Assembly (NCBI RefSeq): GCF_029623395.1
Contig: NZ_JAPYKK010000006.1
Location: 62,001 to 126,000, forward strand
DNA length: 64,000 nucleotides
Source: Sphingomonas echinoides
GTDB taxonomy: Bacteria > Pseudomonadota > Alphaproteobacteria > Sphingomonadales > Sphingomonadaceae
Direction: 5' to 3'
Shown here: positions 17,971 to 26,227 of the stretch, in pieces
Layout: each line of letters begins with the position of its first letter
How positions within the stretch are numbered: the first letter of the stretch is position 1
Made by a program: the position numbers and the translations under genes
The notes under the pieces: model-generated
The model's database searches: none
The model's input: the letters and a program-made list of their open reading frames with translations, nothing else
What the model was told of the DNA's origin: nothing

Positions 17971-18114
17971 ATGGCGGACAGGGAAGAAATCCACGTCGAC
18001 CGGGACAACGCGCGAGCGGGCTCAACCCCGCATGTGACCCGTTACGTCCTCGGCATATCGCTTGCGCTCGTGATTATTTTATTCGCCGTGATACTGCTGG
18101 TTTTCAATCGCTAA
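17971..18114 (+). CDS. Small single-pass membrane protein between phyR and ecfG
   Basis: 47 residues. The first 22 are polar and charged (MADREEIHVDRDNARAGSTP), then one strong membrane helix (YVLGISLALVIILFAVILLV) and a short basic end (FNR). Too short for most gene callers, but the hydropathy pattern is sharp and it lies exactly between phyR and ecfG on the same strand. No close family recognised. It could be a membrane sensor or tether of the stress system, or simply a stress-induced peptide; this is inference from position. Confidence 0.6.
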   Translation: MADREEIHVDRDNARAGSTPHVTRYVLGISLALVIILFAVILLVFNR

Positions 18115-18210
18115 CGTTTAGTTGCTACCATGACGTTCCGCAGGTCCGGTGATGGACTTTGCGGGGGGCCATACCCATGTGTGGTGCATGACGCCACGAG
18201 ACAGGATTTC

Positions 18211-18855
18211 ATGACCGACGCGATCGATCAGGACGATATTCAGGACGACGTTCCCGTAGTGGAGCACGTCGCGCTTTCGGATCCAGAGTTCAAGAAGGAG
18301 TTGGCGCAGGTTATTCCGCACCTGCGCGCCTTCGGCCGTTCGCTATCGGGCAACCGCGATCTTGCGGATGATCTGGTCCAGGAAACGCTGATGAAGGCCT
18401 GGGCGGCGCGTCAGCGCTTCCAGGCCGGCACGAACATGCGGGCATGGACGTTTATCATTCTGCGCAACCTGTATCTTTCGCAAATGCGGCGGGCCCGCTT
18501 CAAGGGCGAGTGGGATGATCTCGTTGCCGATCGGATCCTCGCTGCACCGGCCAGCCAGGACAAGCACGTCGAACTCGGGGACATGCAGCGCGCGTTGTTG
18601 CATCTCCCGCAGCCGCAACGCGAAGCGCTGATCCTGGTCGGCGCGGGCGGCTTTGCCTATGAGGAAGCGGCAGAGATTTGCGGTGTTGCCGTTGGGACGA
18701 TCAAGAGCCGTGTCGCGCGTGGCCGTGTCGCGCTTGAGGCCGTGATGGGCGACAACAGCCTTCCATCGCGGCGCACGCACCGCAACGAACCTGGTATGAG
18801 TGCGCTCGACACGATCATGGGAGAAGTCGACGATCTCAGTCGGGATCGTCGCTGA
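18211..18855 (+). CDS. ecfG: General stress ECF sigma factor EcfG
   Basis: 214 residues from ATG 18211 (AGGA 6 bases upstream), rather than an extended start at 18130. Region 2 is at about residues 40-105 (NRDLADDLVQETLMKAW and NMRAWTFIILRNLYLSQMRR) and region 4 at about 130-185 (LPQPQREALILVGAGGFAYE then GTIKSRVARGR). ECF15/EcfG directs RNA polymerase to GGAAC...GTT promoters after release from NepR. The last 20 bases overlap a small ORF on the other strand. Confidence 0.93.
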   Translation: MTDAIDQDDIQDDVPVVEHVALSDPEFKKELAQVIPHLRAFGRSLSGNRDLADDLVQETLMKAWAARQRFQAGTNMRAWTFIILRNLYLSQMRRARFKGEWDDLVADRILAAPASQDKHVELGDMQRALLHLPQPQREALILVGAGGFAYEEAAEICGVAVGTIKSRVARGRVALEAVMGDNSLPSRRTHRNEPGMSALDTIMGEVDDLSRDRR

Positions 18856-19057
18856 TCCCCTTTTGGGGAGCGCCGAAAGACACCGGCTCGATCGTGTCCA
18901 GCGCCATCAAAAGATTGGTAAACATGCCGGTCGGTTCCACGCGACAAGGGTAAGCGCGCGACAAAGCCTTTGCCAAGACATCGCAAGGCCTTGGCGCAGC
19001 AACCAGGAATGCGGTTTCCGCACCTCGTTCCATGTTCGTGGTCAATTGCTGTGCCAT
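18836..19057 (-). CDS. Small protein with a NepR-like motif, convergent with ecfG
   Basis: 73 residues (a start at 19102 would add 15). The C-terminal half LAKALSRAYPCRVEPTGMFT then NLLMALD matches the spacing of the NepR core seen in this genome (ALR..Y...VEENIPSEMLDLLGKLD): shared AL, Y, VE, M, LL and LD, with two residues fewer between helices. It overlaps the ecfG 3' end by 20 bases. No strong ribosome site. Candidate second NepR-type anti-sigma; the match is by eye and the gene itself is not certain. Confidence 0.5.
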   Translation of the reverse strand: MAQQLTTNMERGAETAFLVAAPRPCDVLAKALSRAYPCRVEPTGMFTNLLMALDTIEPVSFGAPQKGISDDPD

Positions 19058-19139
19058 GGCGCTATAACGACCGAAGCTGTGTATCGTTGCTCGACGTTGC
19101 ACGGCAAATTCGGACAGCGTTTCGGGATCGCCGCTTTTT

Positions 19140-21809
19140 ATGACAACTTATCCGTCAGTTGCTCTTGCAGCGGACCGTGCGCGGCGGGAATCTCTGTTCC
19201 TGGCGCTGTTGCTGGACCGGGAGCCCGATCTTGCGCAGGCGTTTGCGTCCGGAACGCTGCCGCCGATGGACGGCCTCACCACCGATGCCCCCGACGACAG
19301 CGTTGCCCGCAGCCTGCGGTTGGCGCGCCGTCGGCTTGCCCTTCGCGTAGCGATCGGTGATCTTGCCGGGATCGACGATCTCTCCACGGTGACGCATGCG
19401 CTCTCGGATTTCGCGGATCATGCGCTCGATACGGCGATCAGGACCGCGATCGTCGAGCGGACGCCCGATGCCGCGCCAATGGGATTTGCCGCGATCGCGC
19501 TGGGGAAACAGGGCAGTCGGGAGCTCAACTATTCGTCGGACATCGATCCGATCCTGATCTTCGATCCGGAAACCCTCCCATGTCGGCGCGGCGAGGCGCC
19601 CGAAACCGCGGCGGTGCGGATCGCGCGGCGTGTGGTCGAACTGCTCCAGACTCGTGACGGCGACGGCTATGTCCTGCGCGTCGATTTGCGGCTTCGGCCG
19701 TCTCCGGAGGTGACGCCGATCGCGCTTTCGGTCGATGCGGCGATTTCCTATTACGAGTCGCTGGCCCTGCCGTGGGAGCGTGCGGCGTTCATCCGGGCGC
19801 GCGCGGCCGCGGGGGATCGCGTGCTCGGCGATCGTTTTCTCGCGGCGATTGCGCCGTTCATTTGGCGGCGCGCGCTCGATTTCGGTGCGATCGGAGAAAT
19901 TCGCGGGATCTCGCGCCGGATTCGCGATCATTACAGCCAGGGCCAGGCGTTCGGGCCGGGGTTCGACCTCAAGCGCGGGCGGGGGGGAATCCGCGAAGTC
20001 GAATTCTTTGCGCAGATTCATCAGTTGATTCACGGCGGACGCGACCCCGCGCTGCGCGTTCCCGCGACGCGGGATGCGCTTGCCGCGCTGGCGGCGGCGG
20101 GGTGGGTCGACCCCGCCGAGGCGGAAGCGTTGAGCGCCGCCTACACGCTGTTCCGCACGATCGAGCATCGCGTCCAGATGATCGAAGATCGCCAGACGCA
20201 TCAATTGCCGAGCGGTCCGGCATTGGACGGGTTGGCACGGCTGCACGGCATGGCGGACGGGGCAGCGCTGCTGACGGTGCTGCAACCGCACGTCGCCGCC
20301 ACCGCGCATGCCTATGATGGGCTCGATCCCGATACCGACGGGGCCTTGTCGTTCGATGGCACCGCGATGGCGGCGCAACTCGCGGAAGCCGGGTTCGGCG
20401 ACACGACCACCGCGGTGCAGCGGATCGAGCAATGGCGCAGCGGCAGCTATCCGGCGCTGCGCAGCCCCGCCGCGCGCGCCGCGCTGGAAGCGGTGTTGCC
20501 CGCGCTGATCACGGCACTGGGGCGGTCTCCGGATCCGCATGGCGCGATCATTCGGCTCGACCGGATGCTGGGGCGGTTGACCAGCGCGGTCAATTTCTTC
20601 CGCTTGCTCGAGGCGCGTCCGGCCTTGGCGCGGTTGCTTGGGCTGATCCTCAGTCATGCGGTCACGCTGGCGGAAGATCTGGCGGGACGCCCCGAGCTGT
20701 TCGACGGGCTGATCGATTCGAGCGCGCTGGATCCGGTTGGCGATGTCGCGGCGCTGATGCGCGAAATGCAGGGCGGGCCGGATTATCAGGCGGTGCTGGA
20801 TCACGTCCGCCGCGTGGTCGGCGAGAAGCGCTTTGCGCTGGGAACGCAGATCGTCGCGGGCGTATCGGATCCGCTCGACGTTTCCGCCGGTTATGCGCGG
20901 GTTGCGGAGGCCGCGATCGGCGTGTTGGCGCACGCGACGTTCGCCGAATTCATGCTGGCGCACGGCGAGGTCCCGGGGAGCGAGCTCGTCATCCTCGCGC
21001 TTGGGCGGCTTGGCGGTGGGGCGCTGACTCATGCGTCTGATCTGGACCTCATCTATCTGTTTACCGGGGACTATCTTGCCGAGTCGAACGGTCGAAAGCC
21101 GCTTGGTGCGGTGTTGTATTACAACCGGCTGGCGCAGCGGCTCACCGCGGCCTTGTCGGTGCCGACCGCTTCGGGGCCATTGTACGAGATCGACACCCGG
21201 TTGCGGCCGTCGGGGACGCAGGGGCCGCTGACCGTATCGCTCGATGGTTTTGCGCAATATCAGCGTGAACAGGCGTGGACCTGGGAGCATATGGCGCTGA
21301 CTCGCGCGCGCCCGGTGTACGGGTCGAGCGCGGCGCGCGGGGCGGTCCAGGCGATCATTCAAGGCGTTTTGCGCGGCGATCGTCCGGAGCGCGACATCCT
21401 GGCGGATGCGCGGGAGATGCGGCGCGAGATGGCGCGGCACAAGCCGCCGCTCGGTCCGCTCGATGCCAAGCTGCTGCCGGGGGGGCTCGTCGATCTCGAG
21501 TTCGCGGTCCATATGGTCCAACTGACGCAGCGGATCGGGCTCGAACCCAACCTCAAGCTGGCGATCGCGGGGCTGATCGCGGCGGGTGCCGCACCCGAGA
21601 CGATTGCGCAGGCGTATCCGGTGCTGGCGCGGCTGCTCGTCACCTTGCGGCTGGTGGCGCCGACGGCGGAGCATCCCGGGCCCGCGACGCAGGCGCTGAT
21701 CGCGCAGGCGCTGCGGATGGACGATTGGGACCATGTCGTTGCATCGCTCGAGACGACGCGGCAGAACGTCGCGGCGTGGTTGGCGACGGTCGAAGGAAGT
21801 GACGGATGA
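19140..21809 (+). CDS. glnE: Bifunctional glutamine synthetase adenylyltransferase/deadenylylase
   Basis: 889 residues, two nucleotidyltransferase halves. The N-terminal (deadenylylation) domain carries GKQGSRELNYSSDIDPILIF and the C-terminal (adenylylation) domain LGRLGGGALTHASDLDLIYL, both with the catalytic G-S-D-x-D pattern; GlnD_UR_UTase helical regions lie behind each. It adds or removes AMP on glutamine synthetase according to PII state. The stop overlaps the bcp start (ATGA). Confidence 0.95.
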   Translation: MTTYPSVALAADRARRESLFLALLLDREPDLAQAFASGTLPPMDGLTTDAPDDSVARSLRLARRRLALRVAIGDLAGIDDLSTVTHALSDFADHALDTAIRTAIVERTPDAAPMGFAAIALGKQGSRELNYSSDIDPILIFDPETLPCRRGEAPETAAVRIARRVVELLQTRDGDGYVLRVDLRLRPSPEVTPIALSVDAAISYYESLALPWERAAFIRARAAAGDRVLGDRFLAAIAPFIWRRALDFGAIGEIRGISRRIRDHYSQGQAFGPGFDLKRGRGGIREVEFFAQIHQLIHGGRDPALRVPATRDALAALAAAGWVDPAEAEALSAAYTLFRTIEHRVQMIEDRQTHQLPSGPALDGLARLHGMADGAALLTVLQPHVAATAHAYDGLDPDTDGALSFDGTAMAAQLAEAGFGDTTTAVQRIEQWRSGSYPALRSPAARAALEAVLPALITALGRSPDPHGAIIRLDRMLGRLTSAVNFFRLLEARPALARLLGLILSHAVTLAEDLAGRPELFDGLIDSSALDPVGDVAALMREMQGGPDYQAVLDHVRRVVGEKRFALGTQIVAGVSDPLDVSAGYARVAEAAIGVLAHATFAEFMLAHGEVPGSELVILALGRLGGGALTHASDLDLIYLFTGDYLAESNGRKPLGAVLYYNRLAQRLTAALSVPTASGPLYEIDTRLRPSGTQGPLTVSLDGFAQYQREQAWTWEHMALTRARPVYGSSAARGAVQAIIQGVLRGDRPERDILADAREMRREMARHKPPLGPLDAKLLPGGLVDLEFAVHMVQLTQRIGLEPNLKLAIAGLIAAGAAPETIAQAYPVLARLLVTLRLVAPTAEHPGPATQALIAQALRMDDWDHVVASLETTRQNVAAWLATVEGSDG

Positions 21810-22276
21810 CGGATTTGGTCGAAGGCGCAGCGCTCCCGGCGATCGGTCTGGCGGGGCCTGACGGCGGCCGGATCGATCTGCAAACGTACCGCGGCCGTCC
21901 GTTGGTGGTGTATTTCTACCCCAAGGACGACACCGCCGGCTGCACCCGCGAAGCGCAGGATTTCAGCGCGGTTTACGCCGAATTGCAGGCGCTTGGCGTC
22001 GAATTGCTCGGCGTTTCGCGCGATACACCCGAGAAACACCGCAAGTTCGCGGCGAAATACGACCTTACCGTCCCGCTGGCGTCCGCCGACACGGACGCGG
22101 CGCTGGAAGCGTTTGGCGTCTGGGTCGAGAAAAAACTGTACGGCAAAACCTATATGGGCATCGACCGATCGACCTTCCTGTTCGATGCGGGCGGGACGCT
22201 CGTTCGGGTCTGGCGGAAGGTTCGCGTGCCGGGTCATGTCGACGCGGTCATCACCGCCGCACGCGCGCTTTCCTGA
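21806..22276 (+). CDS. bcp: Thioredoxin-dependent thiol peroxidase (Bcp/PrxQ)
   Basis: 156 residues, thioredoxin fold of the AhpC/TSA family. The peroxidatic cysteine is C46 in YPKDDTAGCTREA. The second cysteine five residues later, present in E. coli Bcp, is Gln-Asp here, and no other Cys exists in the protein, so it should work as a 1-Cys enzyme reduced by an external thiol. Conserved WVEKKLYGKTYMGIDRSTFL supports the family. Coupled to glnE by a 4-base overlap. Confidence 0.93.
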   Translation: MTDLVEGAALPAIGLAGPDGGRIDLQTYRGRPLVVYFYPKDDTAGCTREAQDFSAVYAELQALGVELLGVSRDTPEKHRKFAAKYDLTVPLASADTDAALEAFGVWVEKKLYGKTYMGIDRSTFLFDAGGTLVRVWRKVRVPGHVDAVITAARALS

Positions 22277-22484
22277 CGATTCGTTTGGTTAACGCTGCGG
22301 TTTGCGCACGTTTCAACGGCTCGCCGTAACGGACAGCCGGTTGGGCGCGAGAAGGGGCTGCGCGACTTGCCGTATTAAGGAAAGTTCCGTCAAACCAGCA
22401 TCAGCCAGTTTTAGGGGGCTAGAACAGGTCGAATAAGCGCGAGTGCCGGGCTCTCCGGCAAGCGCACATGGTCGTCGGGGTTCA

Positions 22485-23696
22485 ATGAAAACGCACATCT
22501 TCTCGATCGCCGCCGCATCGCGCCTTGCCTCGCGTGTCGGTGCCTATTTCAAGACCCGCGATTTCATCCTCCATGATGGCCGCAACCAGAAGCGCTTCCG
22601 CGTCGGCGTGCGTGCCCAGGCGATGGCCGCGTCGGTCGTCGGTGTCAGCATGTGTTTCTCGGCCTATGGCGTTGCGCAGGCCGCCGTCGGCGCCGCGACG
22701 ATGACCGGGATCGTCGCCACCCCCGAAGCTCCCGAAATCAAGGTCGCGCAGATGCGCCTGAGCGTCGCTCGGCTCCAGCGCGACATCGCGACGATCCGTG
22801 CCGCCGCCGAAGCGCACGCCGTCCGCGTCGATCAGCGGCAGGCGCTGCTGGTCGCTGCCGTCGGCGGCAAGGCCGACGTCGCTCTGTTGTCGCAGCCCAC
22901 GCCGATCGTCGACGCGAAGGCGGATGCGATCGCCGCGGATGTCGTTGCCCCGCTCAAGAAGATCGAAGCGCAGCAGCTTGCCGCCGCCGGCGACGTCCGC
23001 CGCGTGGCGAACCAGCGGCTGTCGCGCACCGTCGCGCATCTTCGCACGCTGGGCATCGCGCCCGAGCGGCTGGTCAAGCGCCAGGTCGTGGCAACGGGTG
23101 GTCCGTTCGAGGCCGCAAGCAGCTCGGCCGCCGAGGCCGACCTGCGCGCCGACACGCAGTTCCGGTCGCTGTTCATGACGTGGAAGAAGCTCGATACGCT
23201 GCAGCAGGGGACGATCGCGATCCCGTCGGCCCAGCCGGTCGAGCATCTCGCTTACACCAGCAATTACGGGATCCGGTCCGATCCATTCCGCGGCACCGCG
23301 GCGATGCATGCGGGTGTCGACATCCCCGGTCCGATGGGCACCCCGGTCTATGCCACCGCCGATGGCGTGGTCGATCGTGCCGAGCGTGCGGGCGGTTACG
23401 GCAATCTCGTAGAGCTCGATCATGGCAAGGGCATCCAGACGCGCTACGGCCATCTGTCGAAGATCCTCGTCGAAGCGGGCACGCGCGTTCACCGTGGCCA
23501 GTTGATCGCGCTGCTGGGGTCGACCGGTCGCTCGACCGGGCCGCATCTGCATTATGAAGTGCGGATCGACGGTCATGCGGTCAATCCTGTGCCGTTCCTG
23601 CAGACCGCCGATTATCTGGTGGCGGCGCAGGACAAGTCGATCCACGCCATCCCGGTTTCGGTCGGTGGCCCGGCAGCGGCAGACGCGGCAGACTGA
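22485..23696 (+). CDS. M23 family (LytM) peptidoglycan endopeptidase
   Basis: 403 residues from ATG 22485. A membrane or signal-anchor segment lies at about 46-70 (AQAMAASVVGVSMCFSAYGV), then a long alpha-helical region (about 80-250) and a C-terminal LytM domain with intact zinc ligands: H and D in MHAGVDIPGPMGTPV and the HLHYEV motif in GRSTGPHLHYEVRIDG, plus YGHLSKI. It probably cleaves peptide cross-links in the periplasm. The N-terminal KTRDFILHDGRNQKRFRVG is typical of sphingomonad members. A 208-base gap before it shows nothing I recognise. Confidence 0.9.
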   Translation: MKTHIFSIAAASRLASRVGAYFKTRDFILHDGRNQKRFRVGVRAQAMAASVVGVSMCFSAYGVAQAAVGAATMTGIVATPEAPEIKVAQMRLSVARLQRDIATIRAAAEAHAVRVDQRQALLVAAVGGKADVALLSQPTPIVDAKADAIAADVVAPLKKIEAQQLAAAGDVRRVANQRLSRTVAHLRTLGIAPERLVKRQVVATGGPFEAASSSAAEADLRADTQFRSLFMTWKKLDTLQQGTIAIPSAQPVEHLAYTSNYGIRSDPFRGTAAMHAGVDIPGPMGTPVYATADGVVDRAERAGGYGNLVELDHGKGIQTRYGHLSKILVEAGTRVHRGQLIALLGSTGRSTGPHLHYEVRIDGHAVNPVPFLQTADYLVAAQDKSIHAIPVSVGGPAAADAAD

Positions 23697-23753
23697 GCCT
23701 GCGCTGATGGGGGAGCGGTTGCCGTTGCGGTCGCAAGCGCTTATCTTCCAGTA

Positions 23754-24095
23754 ATGTCCACCATCCTCGCTCCCGATATCGCGCTCACCCCGTCAGCTGC
23801 GGCGCGCGTCGCCACCATCGCGGCGAAACAGGGCAAGCCCGCGATCCTGCGCCTCGCCGTCGATGGCGGCGGATGTTCGGGTTTCCAATATCGTTTCGGC
23901 TTTGCGGATTCGGTCGAGAGCGATGACACGGTTGCGGAACTGGATGGCGTCCGGCTCGTGGTCGACTCGGTCAGCCTCGATCTGGTTCGGGGGGCAGCGG
24001 TCGATTATGTCGAGGATCTCGGCGGCGCGGCGTTTCGCGTGACCAACCCGAATGCGGCCTCCGGTTGCGGTTGCGGTTCCAGCTTCTCGGTGTAA
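23754..24095 (+). CDS. Iron-sulfur cluster insertion protein (HesB/IscA/ErpA family)
   Basis: 113 residues. The three cluster-binding cysteines are present: one in GGGCSGFQYRFGF (residue about 41) and two in the C-terminal ASGCGCGSSFSV. A-type carriers pass Fe-S clusters to apo-proteins. No suf or isc genes are in the window, so it stands as a lone carrier, most like ErpA; the exact subtype is not certain. It lies 30 bases before xth. Confidence 0.92.
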   Translation: MSTILAPDIALTPSAAARVATIAAKQGKPAILRLAVDGGGCSGFQYRFGFADSVESDDTVAELDGVRLVVDSVSLDLVRGAAVDYVEDLGGAAFRVTNPNAASGCGCGSSFSV

Positions 24096-24125
24096 CGTCC
24101 GCCCCGACCAACAGGGGCCTGCAGC

Positions 24126-24905
24126 GTGAAGATCGTCACCTACAATATCAACGGGATCAAGGCGCGGCTTCCGCGCTTGCTCGAATATCTTGCCGAAGAG
24201 CAGCCCGACGTGGTGTGCCTGCAGGAACTCAAGACCAGCGATGAAACCTTCCCCGAGGCGGATATCCGCGCGGTGGGTTACGGAGTCGTGTGGCATGGGC
24301 AGAAGAGCTGGAACGGCGTCGCGGTCCTCGCGCGCGGCAGCGACCCGGTGGAGCGGCAACGCGGGCTGGACGGAGAACCCGAGGACGAGCACAGCCGCTA
24401 TCTCGAGGTCGAGATCGGGGACCTGATCGTCGCGTCGATCTATTTGCCCAACGGCAACCCGCGGCCTGGCCCGAAGTTCGATTACAAACTCCGCTGGATC
24501 GAACGGCTTGCCGCGCGGGCGCGCGTGCTGCTGGGGGAGGAGCGCGCGGTCGTGCTGGCGGGGGATTACAACGTCATCCCCAATGACGACGATACCTATT
24601 CGGTGCGCGCGATGCAGGAAGACGCGCTGATGCAGCCTGAGAGCCGCGGCGGTTTCCGCGCGCTGGTCGCGCAAGGGTGGACCGATGCGCTGCGGACCCG
24701 GCATCCGGGCGGGGGAACATGGACCTTCTGGGACTATCAGGCAGGCGCGTGGCAGCGCGACGCTGGGTTCCGGATCGACCATCTGCTGCTGAGCCCGATC
24801 GCGGCGGACCGGCTGATCGACGCCGGGGTCGACAAGGCCTATCGCGGGCGGGAGAAAGCAAGCGACCATGCGCCGACCTGGGTGACGCTCAGGGCCGCTT
24901 CGTGA
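24126..24905 (+). CDS. xth: Exodeoxyribonuclease III (AP endonuclease)
   Basis: 259 residues, GTG start. Endonuclease/exonuclease/phosphatase fold with the family motifs in order: MKIVTYNINGIKARLPRLL, CLQELKTSDETFP (metal Glu), LAGDYNVIPND, RIDHLLLSP and ASDHAPTWVTL (catalytic His). It cuts abasic sites and trims 3' ends in base excision repair. The stop overlaps the next gene's GTG start. Confidence 0.95.
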   Translation: MKIVTYNINGIKARLPRLLEYLAEEQPDVVCLQELKTSDETFPEADIRAVGYGVVWHGQKSWNGVAVLARGSDPVERQRGLDGEPEDEHSRYLEVEIGDLIVASIYLPNGNPRPGPKFDYKLRWIERLAARARVLLGEERAVVLAGDYNVIPNDDDTYSVRAMQEDALMQPESRGGFRALVAQGWTDALRTRHPGGGTWTFWDYQAGAWQRDAGFRIDHLLLSPIAADRLIDAGVDKAYRGREKASDHAPTWVTLRAAS

Positions 24906-25717
24906 CCACCGCACGGGGCGCGCTTCTGGCGGTCCTGGCGAGTGGTGCGGCATCGTTGCTGGCGACTCCGGCGCAGGCCGAAGACCGCGAATATTGCCCG
25001 CAGCGCCCCGGTCTGGGGACGCCAGCGTGTACGATCGCGCCGGGACGGATTTCGGTGGAAACCGCGCTGACCGACTGGACGCTCGACACATCCCCGGAGG
25101 AGCGGAGCGACGTGATCGAGGCGGGCGAAACGATCGTGCGGATCGGCGTGAGCAATGGAATCGAAGCGCAAGTCGGCTTTACCCCATTCGGACGGTCGCG
25201 GAAACGCGACACGGCGACCGGCGACATCGCGGTCGTCTCGGGCGTCGGCGACGTGCAATTGGGGGTAAAGGCCAATTTGATGAATCCCGATGGCGACGGT
25301 CTGTCGATCGCGGTCGAGCCGTTCGTCACGCTGCCGACCGGGCGGCACGACGTCGGGGCGGGGAATTGGGGGGCGGGGTTCGGCGTGCCGGTCAACTATG
25401 GCCTGAGTGACACGGTCAAGCTGGAGGTGACGAGCGAAGTCGACGCCGCGGTCAACGACAGCGGGTCGGGTCGGCATTTCGCCGCGCTGGAAGTGGTCGG
25501 CGTCCAGGTCGCGGTGACGCAGGCGCTCAACGCCATCGTCGAGGGCGCCGTGCGGCGGGATGACGACCCGAGCGGAAAGACGACCCAAGTCTACGCGTCG
25601 TCTGCGCTTGCGTGGCGGGTGAGCAATCATCTGCAGCTCGATCTGGGGGCGATCGCCGGGCTCAATTCGGCGGCGTCGCGGATCGAACTCTATTGGGGCA
25701 TATCGCGCCGGTTCTGA
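24902..25717 (+). CDS. Outer-membrane channel-like protein (MetA-pathway/phenol family)
   Basis: 271 residues. GTG start at 24902 overlapping the xth stop gives a signal peptide (about 26 residues, ending TPAQA). The mature part alternates short polar and beta-rich stretches and ends in aromatic RF (WGISRRF), an outer-membrane beta-barrel signature; GDVQLGVKANLMN and VEPFVTLPTGRHDVGAGN resemble the transporter family annotated as MetA pathway of phenol degradation. Substrate unknown. The coupling to xth is probably positional only. Confidence 0.75.
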   Translation: MTTARGALLAVLASGAASLLATPAQAEDREYCPQRPGLGTPACTIAPGRISVETALTDWTLDTSPEERSDVIEAGETIVRIGVSNGIEAQVGFTPFGRSRKRDTATGDIAVVSGVGDVQLGVKANLMNPDGDGLSIAVEPFVTLPTGRHDVGAGNWGAGFGVPVNYGLSDTVKLEVTSEVDAAVNDSGSGRHFAALEVVGVQVAVTQALNAIVEGAVRRDDDPSGKTTQVYASSALAWRVSNHLQLDLGAIAGLNSAASRIELYWGISRRF

Positions 25718-25731
25718 GGGAGAGGGACGCT

Positions 25732-25746
25732 CGCCAAAAATTGGCG
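25732..25746 (+). terminator. Weak hairpin after the outer-membrane gene
   Basis: CGCCAA/TTGGCG 6-bp arms with an AAA loop 15 bases after the stop, followed by CATTTCT. A modest terminator candidate. Confidence 0.4.
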
Positions 25747-25895
25747 CATTTCTCCGATCCTTGGCGGATGTTCCGAAGTTCGGGACGGTGCGTTTCGGCT
25801 AACATATTGAATTTACGTCAATCAGGTGTATGGCACGGATAGTGCACTACCCCGTATATCGATGTCGCTTCCGGCTTCGATACACGGAGGATATC

Positions 25896-26171
25896 ATGTT
25901 CAAAGTCGTAGCAATGCTCGTCACCGTCGGTTTCGTCTCTACTGGCCCGGCGTTCGCCCGCGAGCGGCCGAAGATGGACACGGTCGCGCTGGCGGCGGCC
26001 ACCACGTCCGTTGCGCTGCCCGCCTCGGTCCCCGCCGAAGCTTCCGTCTCCGACCGTCAGCGCTATTGTATTCGCGACGTACCGACCGGCACTCACATTC
26101 AGCAAACGATCTGCAAGACGCGTTCGGACTGGATGCAGGACGAAGGGTTCGATCCGACTGCCAAACGATGA
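25896..26171 (+). CDS. Small secreted two-cysteine protein
   Basis: 91 residues with GGAGG 6 bases upstream of ATG 25896. Sec signal peptide MFKVVAMLVTVGFVSTGPAFA. The mature part is an Ala/Val-rich linker and then RQRYCIRDVPTGTHIQQTIC followed by KTRSDWMQDEGFDP. The C-x(14)-C pair with TGTHI and the W..DEG.DP ending recur in small sphingomonad secreted proteins of unknown function (recollection, not searched). Probably periplasmic with one disulfide. Confidence 0.8.
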   Translation: MFKVVAMLVTVGFVSTGPAFARERPKMDTVALAAATTSVALPASVPAEASVSDRQRYCIRDVPTGTHIQQTICKTRSDWMQDEGFDPTAKR

Positions 26172-26227
26172 CCGGCAGCAGGCCGGAGGCTGCGCTCGTC
26201 GGCGCGAGCCCAGCCGTCCGGCCGCGG

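Noticed and set aside
19155..21734. Long open frame on the - strand opposite glnE (859 codons)
   Set aside because: Arg/His/Gln-rich antisense shadow typical of high-GC DNA; glnE on the + strand has both catalytic motifs.
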